A DNA stretch of 64,000 nucleotides, taken from NCBI GenBank assembly GCA_903789615.1, contig CAIFEV010000004.1:62001-126000 (forward strand). Reading direction: 5' to 3'. The DNA comes from an uncultured Lachnospiraceae bacterium. Its GTDB lineage: Bacteria > Bacillota > Clostridia > Lachnospirales > Lachnospiraceae. Position 1 is the first letter of the stretch. Each line of letters begins with the position of its first letter. The notes below the pieces were generated by a model, which was given only the letters and a program-made list of their open reading frames with translations, did not search any database and was not told where the DNA came from. A program made the translations under genes and the position numbers. Shown here piece after piece: positions 7,564-17,246 of this stretch.

Positions 7564-10245
7564 TCAGTGAAGCTGTTTTGCGAGTTCTTCCGGAGCCGCA
7601 TTGATAAGTTCCGGGATCCCGGCTGCTATTTTGCCTCCGGCCTGCGCCATCTGCGGGCGGCCGCCGCCGCCGCCGCCGACAAGCCCTGCGAGGGCCCGGA
7701 TGAGATTTCCGGCGTGGGCGCCTTTCTTCACGGCTGCATCGGTTGCCATCGCCATCACGCTCACCTTGCCGTCCGTGTCAGAGACGAGAACAATAACGCC
7801 TTCGCCGAGGCGGCTCTTTATTTTGTCACCCAGCTCCCGCAGGCCGTTCATGTCAACGCCTTTGAGACTGTCCGCAAGGAGCTTCACACCCTTTACTTCC
7901 TGAACCTTGCTCTCCCAGTCATTTATGGCGCTCGCCGCCTGTGCGCTCCTCAGCGATTCATTTTCGGAGCGAAGCGCTTTCAGCTCGTCCTGTAGTTTCC
8001 GTATGTGCTCAGCGACCGTATCCGGCGAGGCTTTCAGGAGCGCTGCCGCTTCATGAAGTTTCTTTTCTTCTTCTTTGTAGTACTCTGTCACGGCGTCACC
8101 TGTGATTGCCTCAATCCGGCGCACACCGGCAGCCACCCCGGACTCTGAGAGAATCTTGAACTGACGGATCTGACCGGTATGCGCGACATGCGTGCCTCCG
8201 CAGAGCTCGATAGAGAAATCTCCCATCTTCACAACGCGCACCCTGTCACCGTACTTTTCGCCAAACAGCGCCATAGCACCGGTCTTTCTGGCTTCCTCCA
8301 GGCTCATGACCTGCGTCACAACCGGAAGGTCAGCGGCGATCTTCTCATTGACAATATCCTCTACCCGGCCGATCTCCTCCGGCGTCATCGCCTGAAAATG
8401 GCTGAAATCAAAACGCGTGCGGTTTTCATCCTGATAGGAACCTGCCTGTTCGACATGTGTTCCGAGCACCTCACGCAGTGCCTTCTGCAGAAGATGCGTC
8501 GCACTGTGATTCGCGCAGATGGCTCCCCGGCGCTTCCGGTCAACCTGAAGCTGCACGGTTTCCCCGCAGCGAAACATCCCGCTCTCAGCCCTGCCGATAT
8601 GTGCGATCTTGCCGCCGCTCACATGAATCGTACTTCTGACCGTAAAACGTGCGCCTTCCGGCCCGCTGATAACACCCGTGTCGCCGATCTGTCCGCCCAT
8701 CGTGCCGTAAAACGGCGTTTTGTCCGTGATGATCGCGCCAAATTCACCGTCGGAAAGTGCCTCCGTCACGGAGTCCTCCTCGGAACCGTCCTCTGAAAGT
8801 GAGGCAGCCGCAACGATCCGGCCTTTATCTTCCGTTCTGTCATACCCGGTAAATGCCGATGTCACAGCCGGATCCATGTCCTCGTAAACAGTGGCTGCAG
8901 CACCCATGTACTCATTGTTTTTTCCGGATTTCTTTCTGTCCTCGCGAGCCAGGTCTTTCTGTTTCTTCATGGCCGCCTCGAATCCCTTCCCATCGACAGT
9001 AAGACCGTTCTCCTCGAGAATCTCTCTTGTATTGTCAATCGGGAATCCGTAGGTGTCATACAGACGGAAAGCGTCATCGCCTGAGAGCTCGCCCTTCCCT
9101 TCTTTCTTAAGCGTGCCGATCATCTCATCCAGGATGTTCATGCCCTGCTCGTAGGTTTTCTCGAACTTCTCTTCCTCCGCACGTATTACAGAAAGGATGA
9201 ACGCCCGCTTCTCTTCGAGCTCCGGATATCCGGCTTTTGACCCGTCGATGACATTTTCCGCCAGAGTCGGAAGGAAGGAACCGGAGATTCCCAGTTTTCT
9301 CCCGTGGCGCACAGCGCGGCGGATGATGCGGCGGAGCACATATCCGCGGCCGTTGTTGGACGGCATGATCCCGTCGGAGATCATAAATGTCATGGCTCTC
9401 GCATGGTCCGTGCAGATGCGGACTGAAACGTCCGAAATTTCTGTGCCGGGCTGCTCGTAGCCGATGCCGCCGGCCATCCGGCAGATCAGATCGCGCAGAC
9501 TCTTCAGGGTATCAACATCAAAAATGGAACCGACATCCTGAACCGCCACAGCGAGGCGCTCCAGGCCCATTCCGGTATCGATGTTCTTCTGGACAAGATC
9601 GGTGTAGTTGCCGTGGCCGTCATTATTGAACTGCGAGAATACGACATTCCAGACCTCCATGTAGCGGTCGCCTTCACCGCCCATGACATCCTCCGGACCG
9701 TTTCCGTACTTCTCACCGCGGTCATAGTAAATCTCGGTGCACGGACCGCACGGGCCGGAGCCGTGCTCCCAGAAATTGTCCTCTTTTCCGAATTTATAAA
9801 TGTGATCCGCCGGGACATGCATGTCGTTCAGCCAGATGTCATACGCCTCCTGGTCATCGACATAAACGGACGGATACAGTCTTTCCGGTTCAAGGCCGAC
9901 GCGCTCGGTGAGAAACTCCCAGGCCCACGGAATCGCTTCTTTCTTGAAGTAATCGCCGAACGAGAAATTGCCCAGCATCTCAAAATATGTGCCGTGGCGC
10001 GCTGTTTTGCCAACATTTTCCAGGTCGCCGGTGCGGATACACTTCTGGCAGGTTGTCACTCTCCTGCGCGGCGGAACCTCCTGGCCGGTGAACCACGGTT
10101 TCATCGGCGCCATGCCGGAATTGATAATCAGAAGAGAATTGTCATTGTGCGGAACCAGTGAGAAACTGGGCAGACGCAGACATCCTTTTTCTTCAAAAAA
10201 CTCAAGGAACAGCTCACGTAATTCATTTACGCCTCTGTACTGCAT
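7564..10245 (-). CDS. alaS: Alanyl-tRNA synthetase
   Basis: Charges tRNA-Ala with alanine and edits mischarged Ser and Gly. The 893-residue protein has the class II catalytic core at the N terminus (NSGMAPMKPWFTG, motif 2 near TCQKCIRTGDLENVG), the editing domain with the zinc-binding HSATHLLQKAL and CGGTHVAHTG segments (about 560-670), and a C-terminal DHHA1/C-Ala domain with a glycine run before RPQMAQAGG. The length is full. The MutS-like gene lies 32 bases upstream in the same direction and may share a transcript. Confidence 0.97.
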   Translation of the reverse strand: MQYRGVNELRELFLEFFEEKGCLRLPSFSLVPHNDNSLLIINSGMAPMKPWFTGQEVPPRRRVTTCQKCIRTGDLENVGKTARHGTYFEMLGNFSFGDYFKKEAIPWAWEFLTERVGLEPERLYPSVYVDDQEAYDIWLNDMHVPADHIYKFGKEDNFWEHGSGPCGPCTEIYYDRGEKYGNGPEDVMGGEGDRYMEVWNVVFSQFNNDGHGNYTDLVQKNIDTGMGLERLAVAVQDVGSIFDVDTLKSLRDLICRMAGGIGYEQPGTEISDVSVRICTDHARAMTFMISDGIMPSNNGRGYVLRRIIRRAVRHGRKLGISGSFLPTLAENVIDGSKAGYPELEEKRAFILSVIRAEEEKFEKTYEQGMNILDEMIGTLKKEGKGELSGDDAFRLYDTYGFPIDNTREILEENGLTVDGKGFEAAMKKQKDLAREDRKKSGKNNEYMGAAATVYEDMDPAVTSAFTGYDRTEDKGRIVAAASLSEDGSEEDSVTEALSDGEFGAIITDKTPFYGTMGGQIGDTGVISGPEGARFTVRSTIHVSGGKIAHIGRAESGMFRCGETVQLQVDRKRRGAICANHSATHLLQKALREVLGTHVEQAGSYQDENRTRFDFSHFQAMTPEEIGRVEDIVNEKIAADLPVVTQVMSLEEARKTGAMALFGEKYGDRVRVVKMGDFSIELCGGTHVAHTGQIRQFKILSESGVAAGVRRIEAITGDAVTEYYKEEEKKLHEAAALLKASPDTVAEHIRKLQDELKALRSENESLRSAQAASAINDWESKVQEVKGVKLLADSLKGVDMNGLRELGDKIKSRLGEGVIVLVSDTDGKVSVMAMATDAAVKKGAHAGNLIRALAGLVGGGGGGRPQMAQAGGKIAAGIPELINAAPEELAKQLH

Positions 10246-10277
10246 AAATAAAACCTCCGAATAAATAGAGCATACTG

Positions 10278-11993
10278 TTAAATATTACACCCCGCCTGCT
10301 TTCTATGCAAGAAGGCATGCGCGTCTTTCCGGGCGCGGCTGGTAATTTCCTCCGGAAATCCGGTGCGCTCCAGAAGACGGATGGCATTGCTCGTGTCAGC
10401 CGGACCGGGCTGCAGTTTATAAGAGAACACAACACCGCTCTCATCGGTATTTTCCGGAAAATGCATATTTTTATAGTCTTCCGGAGCGTCTCCTGCGAGC
10501 ATCTTCGTGAGTTCTCCATCGTGTGTCGCCGCTATCACAAGGCACTTCCTGTGCCCGAGCCAGCGCAGAATCTCCGCGCTTCCGGCGATTCTCTCCGCCG
10601 TATTCGTCCCTCTGAGGATTTCATCCGCCAGAACAAGGACCGGCCGCCTGTTCTGTGCAGCCTCATCCGTGATCCGTTTCAGACTCCGGATCTCCGCCAT
10701 GTACAGGCTGGCTCCCGCCTCCAGGCTGTCGGAAGCCGACATCGAACTCATCACGGCAAAGGGTGCCATCACCGCCAGTTTCGCCGGGACTGTGTCAAGT
10801 GCCTCGCCAAGCAGCACCGCGATGGCAGCCGTTCGCAAGAATGTTGACTTTCCCGACGCATTTGAGCCTGTCAGAAGCAGATTCTGCGTGAGGACAACGG
10901 AATTCGGAACACAGGTATCGATCAGCGGATGAATGCATTCATCCAGCTTCAGGTATCTCCCGTCAGCGCGCTGCGGCCTGCACCACACGGAAAGGTGACA
11001 GCGAAGGGAAGCCACGGCAAGCGCCGTCTCGACAAGCCCAGCGGTTTCATACAGTTCCATCAGATCGTCCCTGTATCTTCCGGCTCTTTTTGCACACCGG
11101 CAGAAATAAATCAGATCACAGTGCGTCAGCATCCGCACATAACTCATGAGGACATCCGGCAGAGAACTGTTTCCGGCTCCCGCTTCCAGAAGCCATGCAT
11201 TCCTCCTCAGAGGAGAAAGCTTTCGGGAAAGTTCTGCAATCCGCCCGGAAGGGCCCGAATCCTGTCCTGGAAATGCCCGGCTGTAGTTTCTGGCAAAATC
11301 TGCAAGCTGCACGGCTTTCTGAAGACTGCGGAAAAATTTACCGAGCTTCCCGCGGATGCGGAAGTAGGACCAGAGATTCACGGCGATCACTGCCATCAGC
11401 ACCAGAATACCGGCTGCGGGTGAAGTAATAAAAAATACAACAGACGCAAAAAAGGCCGCGCACGCAGCAGCCGAAGGAAGGCAGGAAACCGGTTCCAGAC
11501 TTGTAAGCGCGTCCAGATACTCATACAGCGACAGCACATCCCGTCTGCCAGCGCGCAGCCGGCCGCCGCGGCGCAGTCCGTCAAAACACAGATATGTTTT
11601 CTCGCGCCGTGACGCGTCAGACCGGAAACTTTCCGCCAGCGCGTCAAGTTCCTGTGCCTCCCCGGCTGCCTCCAGCGGCAGCCGCAGAGAGGTGTACAGA
11701 TATTCCCGTCCGGCAGGAGAAAGTCCCGTGTCAATCGCATCAAAGACCCGGTCCATTTCCAGATCTGCCCAGGTCCGGTCATCGACATAAAACTTTCCGG
11801 GATCCGCCGCGCATATGCTCTTCGCCCGGCTTCCCGCATGTCTTCGAAGATTTTCCGTGAGTCGGCGGGAAGACAGCTTCCCGAACTGCCGCTTAAAATC
11901 TTCCCTTCTTCTTTTCTGTTCGCCTCTCCCCTGTCTGACGGCCAGCAGCACGATGCCGGCCGTCAGGAGCAGGATGACAATACCTGGTGCCAT
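10278..11993 (-). CDS. Membrane-anchored MutS-family ATPase
   Basis: The C-terminal half is a MutS domain V-type ABC ATPase: Walker A TGSNASGKSTFLRTA, Walker B VLVLADEILRGTNT, then a switch histidine in AATHDGEL. The N terminus (APGIVILLLTAGIVLLAV) and a pair of hydrophobic stretches near residues 180-220 (ACAAFFASVVFFIT, GILVLMAVIAVNLW) are membrane segments, which true mismatch-repair MutS lacks. The mismatch-recognition domain (FxE motif) is absent. It therefore belongs to a MutS-like membrane group of unknown function. The ATG at 11993 with GGGAG seven bases upstream is preferred to the longest frame (12035), giving 571 residues. Confidence 0.75.
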   Translation of the reverse strand: MAPGIVILLLTAGIVLLAVRQGRGEQKRRREDFKRQFGKLSSRRLTENLRRHAGSRAKSICAADPGKFYVDDRTWADLEMDRVFDAIDTGLSPAGREYLYTSLRLPLEAAGEAQELDALAESFRSDASRREKTYLCFDGLRRGGRLRAGRRDVLSLYEYLDALTSLEPVSCLPSAAACAAFFASVVFFITSPAAGILVLMAVIAVNLWSYFRIRGKLGKFFRSLQKAVQLADFARNYSRAFPGQDSGPSGRIAELSRKLSPLRRNAWLLEAGAGNSSLPDVLMSYVRMLTHCDLIYFCRCAKRAGRYRDDLMELYETAGLVETALAVASLRCHLSVWCRPQRADGRYLKLDECIHPLIDTCVPNSVVLTQNLLLTGSNASGKSTFLRTAAIAVLLGEALDTVPAKLAVMAPFAVMSSMSASDSLEAGASLYMAEIRSLKRITDEAAQNRRPVLVLADEILRGTNTAERIAGSAEILRWLGHRKCLVIAATHDGELTKMLAGDAPEDYKNMHFPENTDESGVVFSYKLQPGPADTSNAIRLLERTGFPEEITSRARKDAHAFLHRKQAGCNI

Positions 11994-12010
11994 ATATTTC
12001 TCCCGGCCGC

Positions 12011-12042
12011 AAAAGGGCGGCCTTGGAATCCCCAAGCCGCCC
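12011..12042 (-). terminator. Intrinsic terminator after apt
   Basis: On the minus strand GGGCGGCTTGG (12032-12042) pairs with CCAAGGCCGCCC (12015-12026) with one bulge, followed by TTTT. It lies 26 bases past the apt stop and directly before the ribosome-binding site of the MutS-like gene. Confidence 0.6.
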
Positions 12043-12067
12043 CAGATTCTTGTTCAAAACTGTCTCG

Positions 12068-12592
12068 TTATTTACCCGGATAAACAACCGCCGCTTCCAC
12101 GTCATATCCGTCCAGAAGCTTTCTGCCTTCCAGGCCGGCGAGCTCAATCAGGAAAACGCACTTAACGACCTGTCCGCCGAGCTTCTCCACCAGTTTGATG
12201 GCCGCCTGCGCCGTTCCTCCGGTGGCGATCAGGTCATCGACGATGACAACCTTCTGTCCCGGTTTAATGGCATCCTTGTGGATCTCAATTGTTGCGGTTC
12301 CATACTCGAGATTATAGGACTCGGACACCGTCTCTGCCGGAAGCTTTCCCGGCTTGCGGACCGGCACAAAAGCCTTGTGAAGGTTATAGGCAATCGGCAT
12401 GCCGAAAATAAAGCCCCTCGACTCCGATCCGACGATCACGTCAAAATCCGTGTCTCCGATCAGCTTCGTCATTTCATCGATACTGAGCTTCAGACCGTCC
12501 GGGTCTTTCAGAACCGTCGTGATGTCGCGGAACATAATGCCCTTCTTCGGAAAATCCGGAATGGTCCTGATATAATCTTCGAGTGTCTTCAT
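12068..12592 (-). CDS. apt: Adenine phosphoribosyltransferase
   Basis: Salvages adenine with PRPP to give AMP. The PRPP-binding motif VVIVDDLIATGGTA lies at about residues 120-133, and KKGIMFRDITT near the N terminus is the APRT signature. The open frame extends to 12682, but the ATG at 12592 gives 174 residues, the family length, starting MKTLEDYIRTIPDFP. The AAGGA site is about 13 bases upstream, longer than ideal. It follows a small unknown gene downstream of recG. Confidence 0.95.
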   Translation of the reverse strand: MKTLEDYIRTIPDFPKKGIMFRDITTVLKDPDGLKLSIDEMTKLIGDTDFDVIVGSESRGFIFGMPIAYNLHKAFVPVRKPGKLPAETVSESYNLEYGTATIEIHKDAIKPGQKVVIVDDLIATGGTAQAAIKLVEKLGGQVVKCVFLIELAGLEGRKLLDGYDVEAAVVYPGK

Positions 12593-12705
12593 ATACTTGA
12601 AATCTTCCTTTCTCCAGGAATTGTCTTCATGCGGATTTATCGTACCACACGAACCGGTCATTGAAAAGAAAAATGCGTGCATGTCCCGGCAAGCCGTCCA
12701 GATTG

Positions 12706-12966
12706 TCAGACAGGCGGATCATCCGGCTCATCAAACTCGGCGCGGACAAAATAGCCCCGGTTCGTCTCGCCCACCTCAACAACAACGCCGTGCGTGGAGT
12801 GTAGTCTTTCTGTTTTGCGGTAATTCGCACTCATCGCGACAGCCGGCTCAATCGTGTAGTAGTAGCTGCTCATGAGCTTTCCTTCCGTAATCTCGACTTC
12901 GTCCCCTTTCTTTACGAGTCCCGGTCTTGCCATTGTAAAATCCATCTGCCGTTTCAAAATCATCAT
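12706..12966 (-). CDS. Small hypothetical protein
   Basis: Family not recognised. The 86-residue product is acidic at its end (EFDEPDDPP), has no membrane segment or signal peptide, and alternates short beta-like stretches (GDEVEITEG, GVVVEVGETNRGYFVRAEF), suggesting a small all-beta fold. It lies 35 bases downstream of recG and about 110 bases upstream of apt on the same strand, so it is probably cotranscribed. An AGGAG site abuts the first of two ATG codons; a start at the second ATG, at the TTG four codons in, or at MARPGLVKKG is equally possible. Confidence 0.6.
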   Translation of the reverse strand: MMILKRQMDFTMARPGLVKKGDEVEITEGKLMSSYYYTIEPAVAMSANYRKTERLHSTHGVVVEVGETNRGYFVRAEFDEPDDPPV

Positions 12967-13001
12967 CTCCTGACTGTCGGGCTTTTATCTGGATACCTTT
13001 T

Positions 13002-15065
13002 CTATAAGCCGATCTTTCCCAGCTTTTCTTCCGTGAATTCCGAAAGCCGGCGCTTCAGTGGTTCATTTTCTTCTGCCGCAAGATCCGGATCCCTTCGCCG
13101 GATCTCCTCAGCCGCCTGTGCAGCTTCTTTCAATATATCAGAATCTGCGTATATATCCCCAGCGGCAAAGGCAAATTCGCCGCTCTGCCTTTCTCCGAAA
13201 AATTCACCGGGGCCGCGCAGCTTCAGGTCCTCCTCGGCAATCGCAAATCCGTCGTCCGTATGCGCAAGGATGTCCAATCGCTTCATGGCCGCAGGGCTCT
13301 TGTCATTCGTCACAAATACACAGTAGCTCTGCTCGCTCCCTCTTCCGACCCGTCCCCGAAGCTGGTGAAGCTGGGCGAGCCCGAAACGGTTTGCGTCTTC
13401 GACTACCATGACGGTAGCGTTTGGAACATTGACCCCGACTTCAACTACTGTAGTCGATACAAGGATATCAATACCACCGCCGGCAAATGATTCCATAATC
13501 GAATTCTTTTCATCCGGCTTCATGCGTCCGTTCAGCATCCCGACCTTTACAGACCCGCCAAGTTTTTTCTGTAATTCCCGGCTGTAATCCGTTACATTCT
13601 CCGCATCGATTTCCGAATTATCTTCCACCATCGGGCAGATTACGTAGGCCTGCCGTCCTTCACGAATCTTTCCGGAAAGGAATCTTTCAATCTTCGGGCG
13701 TTCCTCCCTCCCGACAACCGCATTCAGGATGCGTTTTCGGCCGGCCGGGAGCTGATCGATGACCGAAATGTCAAGATCTCCGTATAAGATCAGTGCAAGA
13801 GTTCTCGGAATCGGTGTGGCACTCATGACCAGCACGTGCGGATCATTCCCTTTCCCGGAAAGTGTCGTTCTCTGTTCAACGCCAAACCGGTGCTGTTCAT
13901 CGGTGACAACGAGCCCGAGATTCTGAAAGTTGACCTTTTCCTGAATGAGCGCCTGTGTCCCGCATACAATCTGCGTCTTTCCGGAAGCGATTCTCTCCTG
14001 CGCTTCTTTCTTTTTTTTAGGCGTGAGGGATCCGGTAAGCAGCCCGGCTTCAACGGGAATATCCGCTTTCTTCAGCAGACTGCATATCGTATTGTATTCC
14101 TGCCGTGCAAGGACTTCCGTCGGCGCCATGATGGCAGCCTGAAAGCCGGCCGCCGCCGCATTGACAAGAGCTGCGGCCGCGACAATCGTTTTGCCGGAAC
14201 CGACGTCACCCTGTACCAGCCGGTTCATAAGGGACGGTCCTGACATATCCGCTTCAATCTCATGAAGCGTACGTTTCTGGGCGGCGGTAAGCTCGTACGG
14301 CAGAGAGGCTGTAAGTTTCCTCTCCCAGTCAGAAGCAGGGATAAAATGCGTGTTGGCTCTCTTTGCCTTGCTGTCTTTGAGTCCTGAAACAGACAGTATG
14401 AACAAAAAGAATTCCTCAAAAATAAGCCTTCGATGGGCCTGAAGAAATTCCTCCCGGCTGCCCGGGAAATGGATGGAGCGCACGGCAAAATTGTATTCCG
14501 CCAGCTGATACTGACGTCTCAGCCATCGCGGCATCGGATCCTGCGCAAGTTCACCTTCGCAGAGTTTCAACGCGGATTTCACCATCCGCGTCATCTGTGC
14601 ATTTGAAATGCCTTTGGTCAGCGGATATTTCGGATGATAGACTCCGACCTCTTCTTCAAATTCGGCCGGTTTCCACATCGCGGGCTGCTCCAGCACTCTC
14701 TGGCCGTTTTTTGCAGACAGATACCCCCGGAATACAAATCGCTGGCCGCGGACAAGTTTCGCTTTCAGATACGGCATGTTAAACCAGTTGGCTTTCATAC
14801 CGTTTCCGTCCATGTCCCGGATAATCACTGAAATGACGCTGAAATGCCCGGCCCGGTACAGCTGTACCCCGCCGACGATCACACCGTCAACTGCAACTGT
14901 ATGTCCTTCATTTTCCTTCGTGATATCCTTAATCAGAACAGGCTTTTCATATACATCGTAGTCCCTCGGATACAGATGTATCAGGTCCTCAGCCGTGTAT
15001 ATGGAAAGCCTGTTAAGAATGGAGGCCGTTTTATCACCGACCCCCTTTATTGTTTTTATATCCAT
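13002..15065 (-). CDS. recG: ATP-dependent DNA helicase RecG
   Basis: Branch-migration helicase that remodels stalled forks and Holliday junctions. The 687-residue protein has an N-terminal wedge/OB domain (to about 240), Walker A GDVGSGKTIVAAAAL (about 290), the DEQH box VVTDEQHRFGVEQR, and helicase motif VI QLRGRVGRGSEQSY. The very N terminus (KTIKGVGDKTASIL) is the short helical leader. Its ATG follows the stop of the DAK2-type gene by one base, so the two are coupled. The order asp23-yloV-recG is standard in Firmicutes. Confidence 0.97.
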   Translation of the reverse strand: MDIKTIKGVGDKTASILNRLSIYTAEDLIHLYPRDYDVYEKPVLIKDITKENEGHTVAVDGVIVGGVQLYRAGHFSVISVIIRDMDGNGMKANWFNMPYLKAKLVRGQRFVFRGYLSAKNGQRVLEQPAMWKPAEFEEEVGVYHPKYPLTKGISNAQMTRMVKSALKLCEGELAQDPMPRWLRRQYQLAEYNFAVRSIHFPGSREEFLQAHRRLIFEEFFLFILSVSGLKDSKAKRANTHFIPASDWERKLTASLPYELTAAQKRTLHEIEADMSGPSLMNRLVQGDVGSGKTIVAAAALVNAAAAGFQAAIMAPTEVLARQEYNTICSLLKKADIPVEAGLLTGSLTPKKKKEAQERIASGKTQIVCGTQALIQEKVNFQNLGLVVTDEQHRFGVEQRTTLSGKGNDPHVLVMSATPIPRTLALILYGDLDISVIDQLPAGRKRILNAVVGREERPKIERFLSGKIREGRQAYVICPMVEDNSEIDAENVTDYSRELQKKLGGSVKVGMLNGRMKPDEKNSIMESFAGGGIDILVSTTVVEVGVNVPNATVMVVEDANRFGLAQLHQLRGRVGRGSEQSYCVFVTNDKSPAAMKRLDILAHTDDGFAIAEEDLKLRGPGEFFGERQSGEFAFAAGDIYADSDILKEAAQAAEEIRRRDPDLAAEENEPLKRRLSEFTEEKLGKIGL

Positions 15066-15066
15066 C

Positions 15067-16749
15067 TCACTCCACAGAGACGATGTAATAGTAAACCGGC
15101 TGGCCGCCGCTCTGCAGCTCCACTTCCAGATCCGGGAAATGTTCCCGCACCTTCTCGGCCATCATGTCCGCGTCCTGCTCCATCACGTCCTTGCCGTAAT
15201 ACAGCGTGATGAGTTCTGACTCGTCCCGTTTCATGGATTCAATCATGCCGATCAGCACATCGGTTATATCGCTTCCGACTGCGGCAAGTCCAGCATCGGT
15301 AAGCCCCATCATGTTGCCCTTCAGGATCTTTCTCCCGTCGATCGTTGTATCGCGCACTGCATAGGTGACCTCGCCGGACTGCACGTTGCTGATCGCGTCG
15401 TTCAAAGCTTCGATATTCTCCGATGCCGAGCGGGTCGGCTCAAAACCGATCATGGCCGCAATCCCCTGCGGAATCGTACGGGTCGGGATGACGATGAGCT
15501 TCTTGCCGCCAATCAGGCCGGCCGCCTGCTGCGCTGCCATAATGATGTTTTTGTTGTTCGGGAGGACAAAGATCGTATCGGCATTGATCGCCTCCGCGGC
15601 ATCCAGAATGTCCGCCGTGGAAGGATTCATTGTCTGGCCGCCCATGATGACCTTGTCGCAGCCGAGTCCCTTGAAAATTTCGCCGATTCCCTCTCCGGCT
15701 GCGACTGTCACAAAGCCGAACTTTCTGCTCTCGCCGCCGTCTTCTTCCTTTGCGGCGGCAAGCGGCTGCTCCATCGGAATGGTCTCTCCGGCTCTGGCTG
15801 CCTGGATCTCCGCCTGTGACACAATCGATTCGGAATGTTCACTGTACAGGTTGTCGACCGTCACGCTGCGGATCTGACCGTATTTCAGTCCGTTTTCGAT
15901 GACATCGCCCGGATGATCGGTTTCGACATGTATTTTTACATTGTCAGCGGAAACAATAACTACAGCCGACTCTCCGACAGACATAAGGTAGGCCTTGAAA
16001 TTATTCTTCACCGCATCGGAAAACGGTTTTTCGGGCTCAAGAATAAATTCCACTGCGTACGGGAAGCGCAGCTTCGGCTGCTGCTTTGTCTCTGTCTTTT
16101 CAGCCGGCGTATCCAGTGAGAAGTCTGTAACCCTTCCAGCCAGTGCGTCGAGCATTCCGCGCAGGATGACGACAAGTCCCTGACCGCCGGAGTCAACGAC
16201 ACCAGCCTCCTTGAGTACCGGAAGCATCTCCGGTGTTTTGGAGAGAACATATTCCGCGTGCTCGATGATCTGTGTCAGCGCCGTTTCCATATCATCGGTC
16301 TCATCGCCAATGACGGCCGCCTTGTCTGAAACCGCTTTGGCGACCGTCAGGATCGTGCCTTCCTTCGGTTTCATGACAGCCTTGTAAGCCGTCTCTGTCG
16401 CTCTGAGCGTCGCGGCAGCCAGGTCCTTTACACTGATCTCCTCCATTTCGCGGACTTCTTTCATAAAGCCGCGGAACAGCTGGGAGAGAATTACGCCGGA
16501 ATTCCCCCGCGCGCCGCGAAGGGAACCGCTTGAAACAGCCTTGCCGAGCGTGCGGAATGTGGGGCTTGCGATCTCCGATGCCGCATGAGCAGCTGACATG
16601 ATCGTCATGGTCATGTTTGTACCGGTATCGCCGTCCGGAACCGGGAATACATTCAGGTCATTGATCCAGTCTTTTTTTGAGTCAAGGTTCTTGGCGCCTG
16701 CCAGGAACATATTTCTTGCAAGTTCAGCATCAATTGTCTTAACTGACAC
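15067..16749 (-). CDS. DAK2-domain protein YloV / FakA-type fatty acid kinase
   Basis: Likely the ATP-binding subunit of a fatty acid kinase: in other Firmicutes FakA phosphorylates fatty acids presented by FakB. The 560 residues contain the N-terminal DAK2 domain with FPVPDGDTGTNM (about 33-44, metal/ATP site) and RGARGNSGVILSQLFRG (about 90), and a C-terminal DegV-like region (VTVAAGEGI, LPNNKNIIMAAQQ). The GTG start has AAGGAG eight bases upstream. It sits between the Asp23 gene and recG. No fakB is in the window, so the substrate is inferred from the family. Confidence 0.88.
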   Translation of the reverse strand: MSVKTIDAELARNMFLAGAKNLDSKKDWINDLNVFPVPDGDTGTNMTMTIMSAAHAASEIASPTFRTLGKAVSSGSLRGARGNSGVILSQLFRGFMKEVREMEEISVKDLAAATLRATETAYKAVMKPKEGTILTVAKAVSDKAAVIGDETDDMETALTQIIEHAEYVLSKTPEMLPVLKEAGVVDSGGQGLVVILRGMLDALAGRVTDFSLDTPAEKTETKQQPKLRFPYAVEFILEPEKPFSDAVKNNFKAYLMSVGESAVVIVSADNVKIHVETDHPGDVIENGLKYGQIRSVTVDNLYSEHSESIVSQAEIQAARAGETIPMEQPLAAAKEEDGGESRKFGFVTVAAGEGIGEIFKGLGCDKVIMGGQTMNPSTADILDAAEAINADTIFVLPNNKNIIMAAQQAAGLIGGKKLIVIPTRTIPQGIAAMIGFEPTRSASENIEALNDAISNVQSGEVTYAVRDTTIDGRKILKGNMMGLTDAGLAAVGSDITDVLIGMIESMKRDESELITLYYGKDVMEQDADMMAEKVREHFPDLEVELQSGGQPVYYYIVSVE

Positions 16750-16776
16750 GGTATTATCTCCTTACCCTCAGTATTC

Positions 16777-17136
16777 TCAGTCTATCACGCGCACACCGTC
16801 AACATAGATGTTGATCTTTCGGATCTTCAGTCCGGTGAACTCTTCGACTTTATATTTCACATTCTCTATGAGGTTCTGGCATACCGTCTCGATGCTGACT
16901 TCATATGCGACAATTACGTGAAAATCGATCGTGATCTGATTTTCGTCATCAATGGCCACCTGGATCCCGCGGGTCAGCGAGGAGCCTTTGAGCAGCTTGA
17001 CAAGACCGTCTTTCATGCTCACTGCCGCCATGCCGACAATACCGAAGCATTCGATTGCTGTCGTTCCGGCATACTGCGCAATTACGTGAGGATCGATCGA
17101 AATCCTTCCGTAATCTCCTTTCAGTTGTCCTTTCAT
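16777..17136 (-). CDS. Asp23/Gls24-family protein (YloU)
   Basis: Small cytoplasmic, membrane-associated family linked to envelope stress; the YloU subgroup is encoded before the DAK2 gene. The 119-residue product begins MKGQLKGDYGRISIDPHVI and carries the family core YAGTTAIECFGIVGMA and the C-terminal NIYVDGVRVID. The longest frame goes to 17274, but the ATG at 17136 has GAGGAA six bases upstream and matches the family length. The next gene downstream is 27 bases away. Confidence 0.9.
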   Translation of the reverse strand: MKGQLKGDYGRISIDPHVIAQYAGTTAIECFGIVGMAAVSMKDGLVKLLKGSSLTRGIQVAIDDENQITIDFHVIVAYEVSIETVCQNLIENVKYKVEEFTGLKIRKINIYVDGVRVID

Positions 17137-17246
17137 GCATTTCCTCAATTCTGCCACCGGCTGCGTCTTTTCTCTGGCGCACCGAAAGGCCTGTTTACTG
17201 TCTGCAGTTGTCCGGCCGCTGTTCATGCGGCACTCTGGCCTATATA

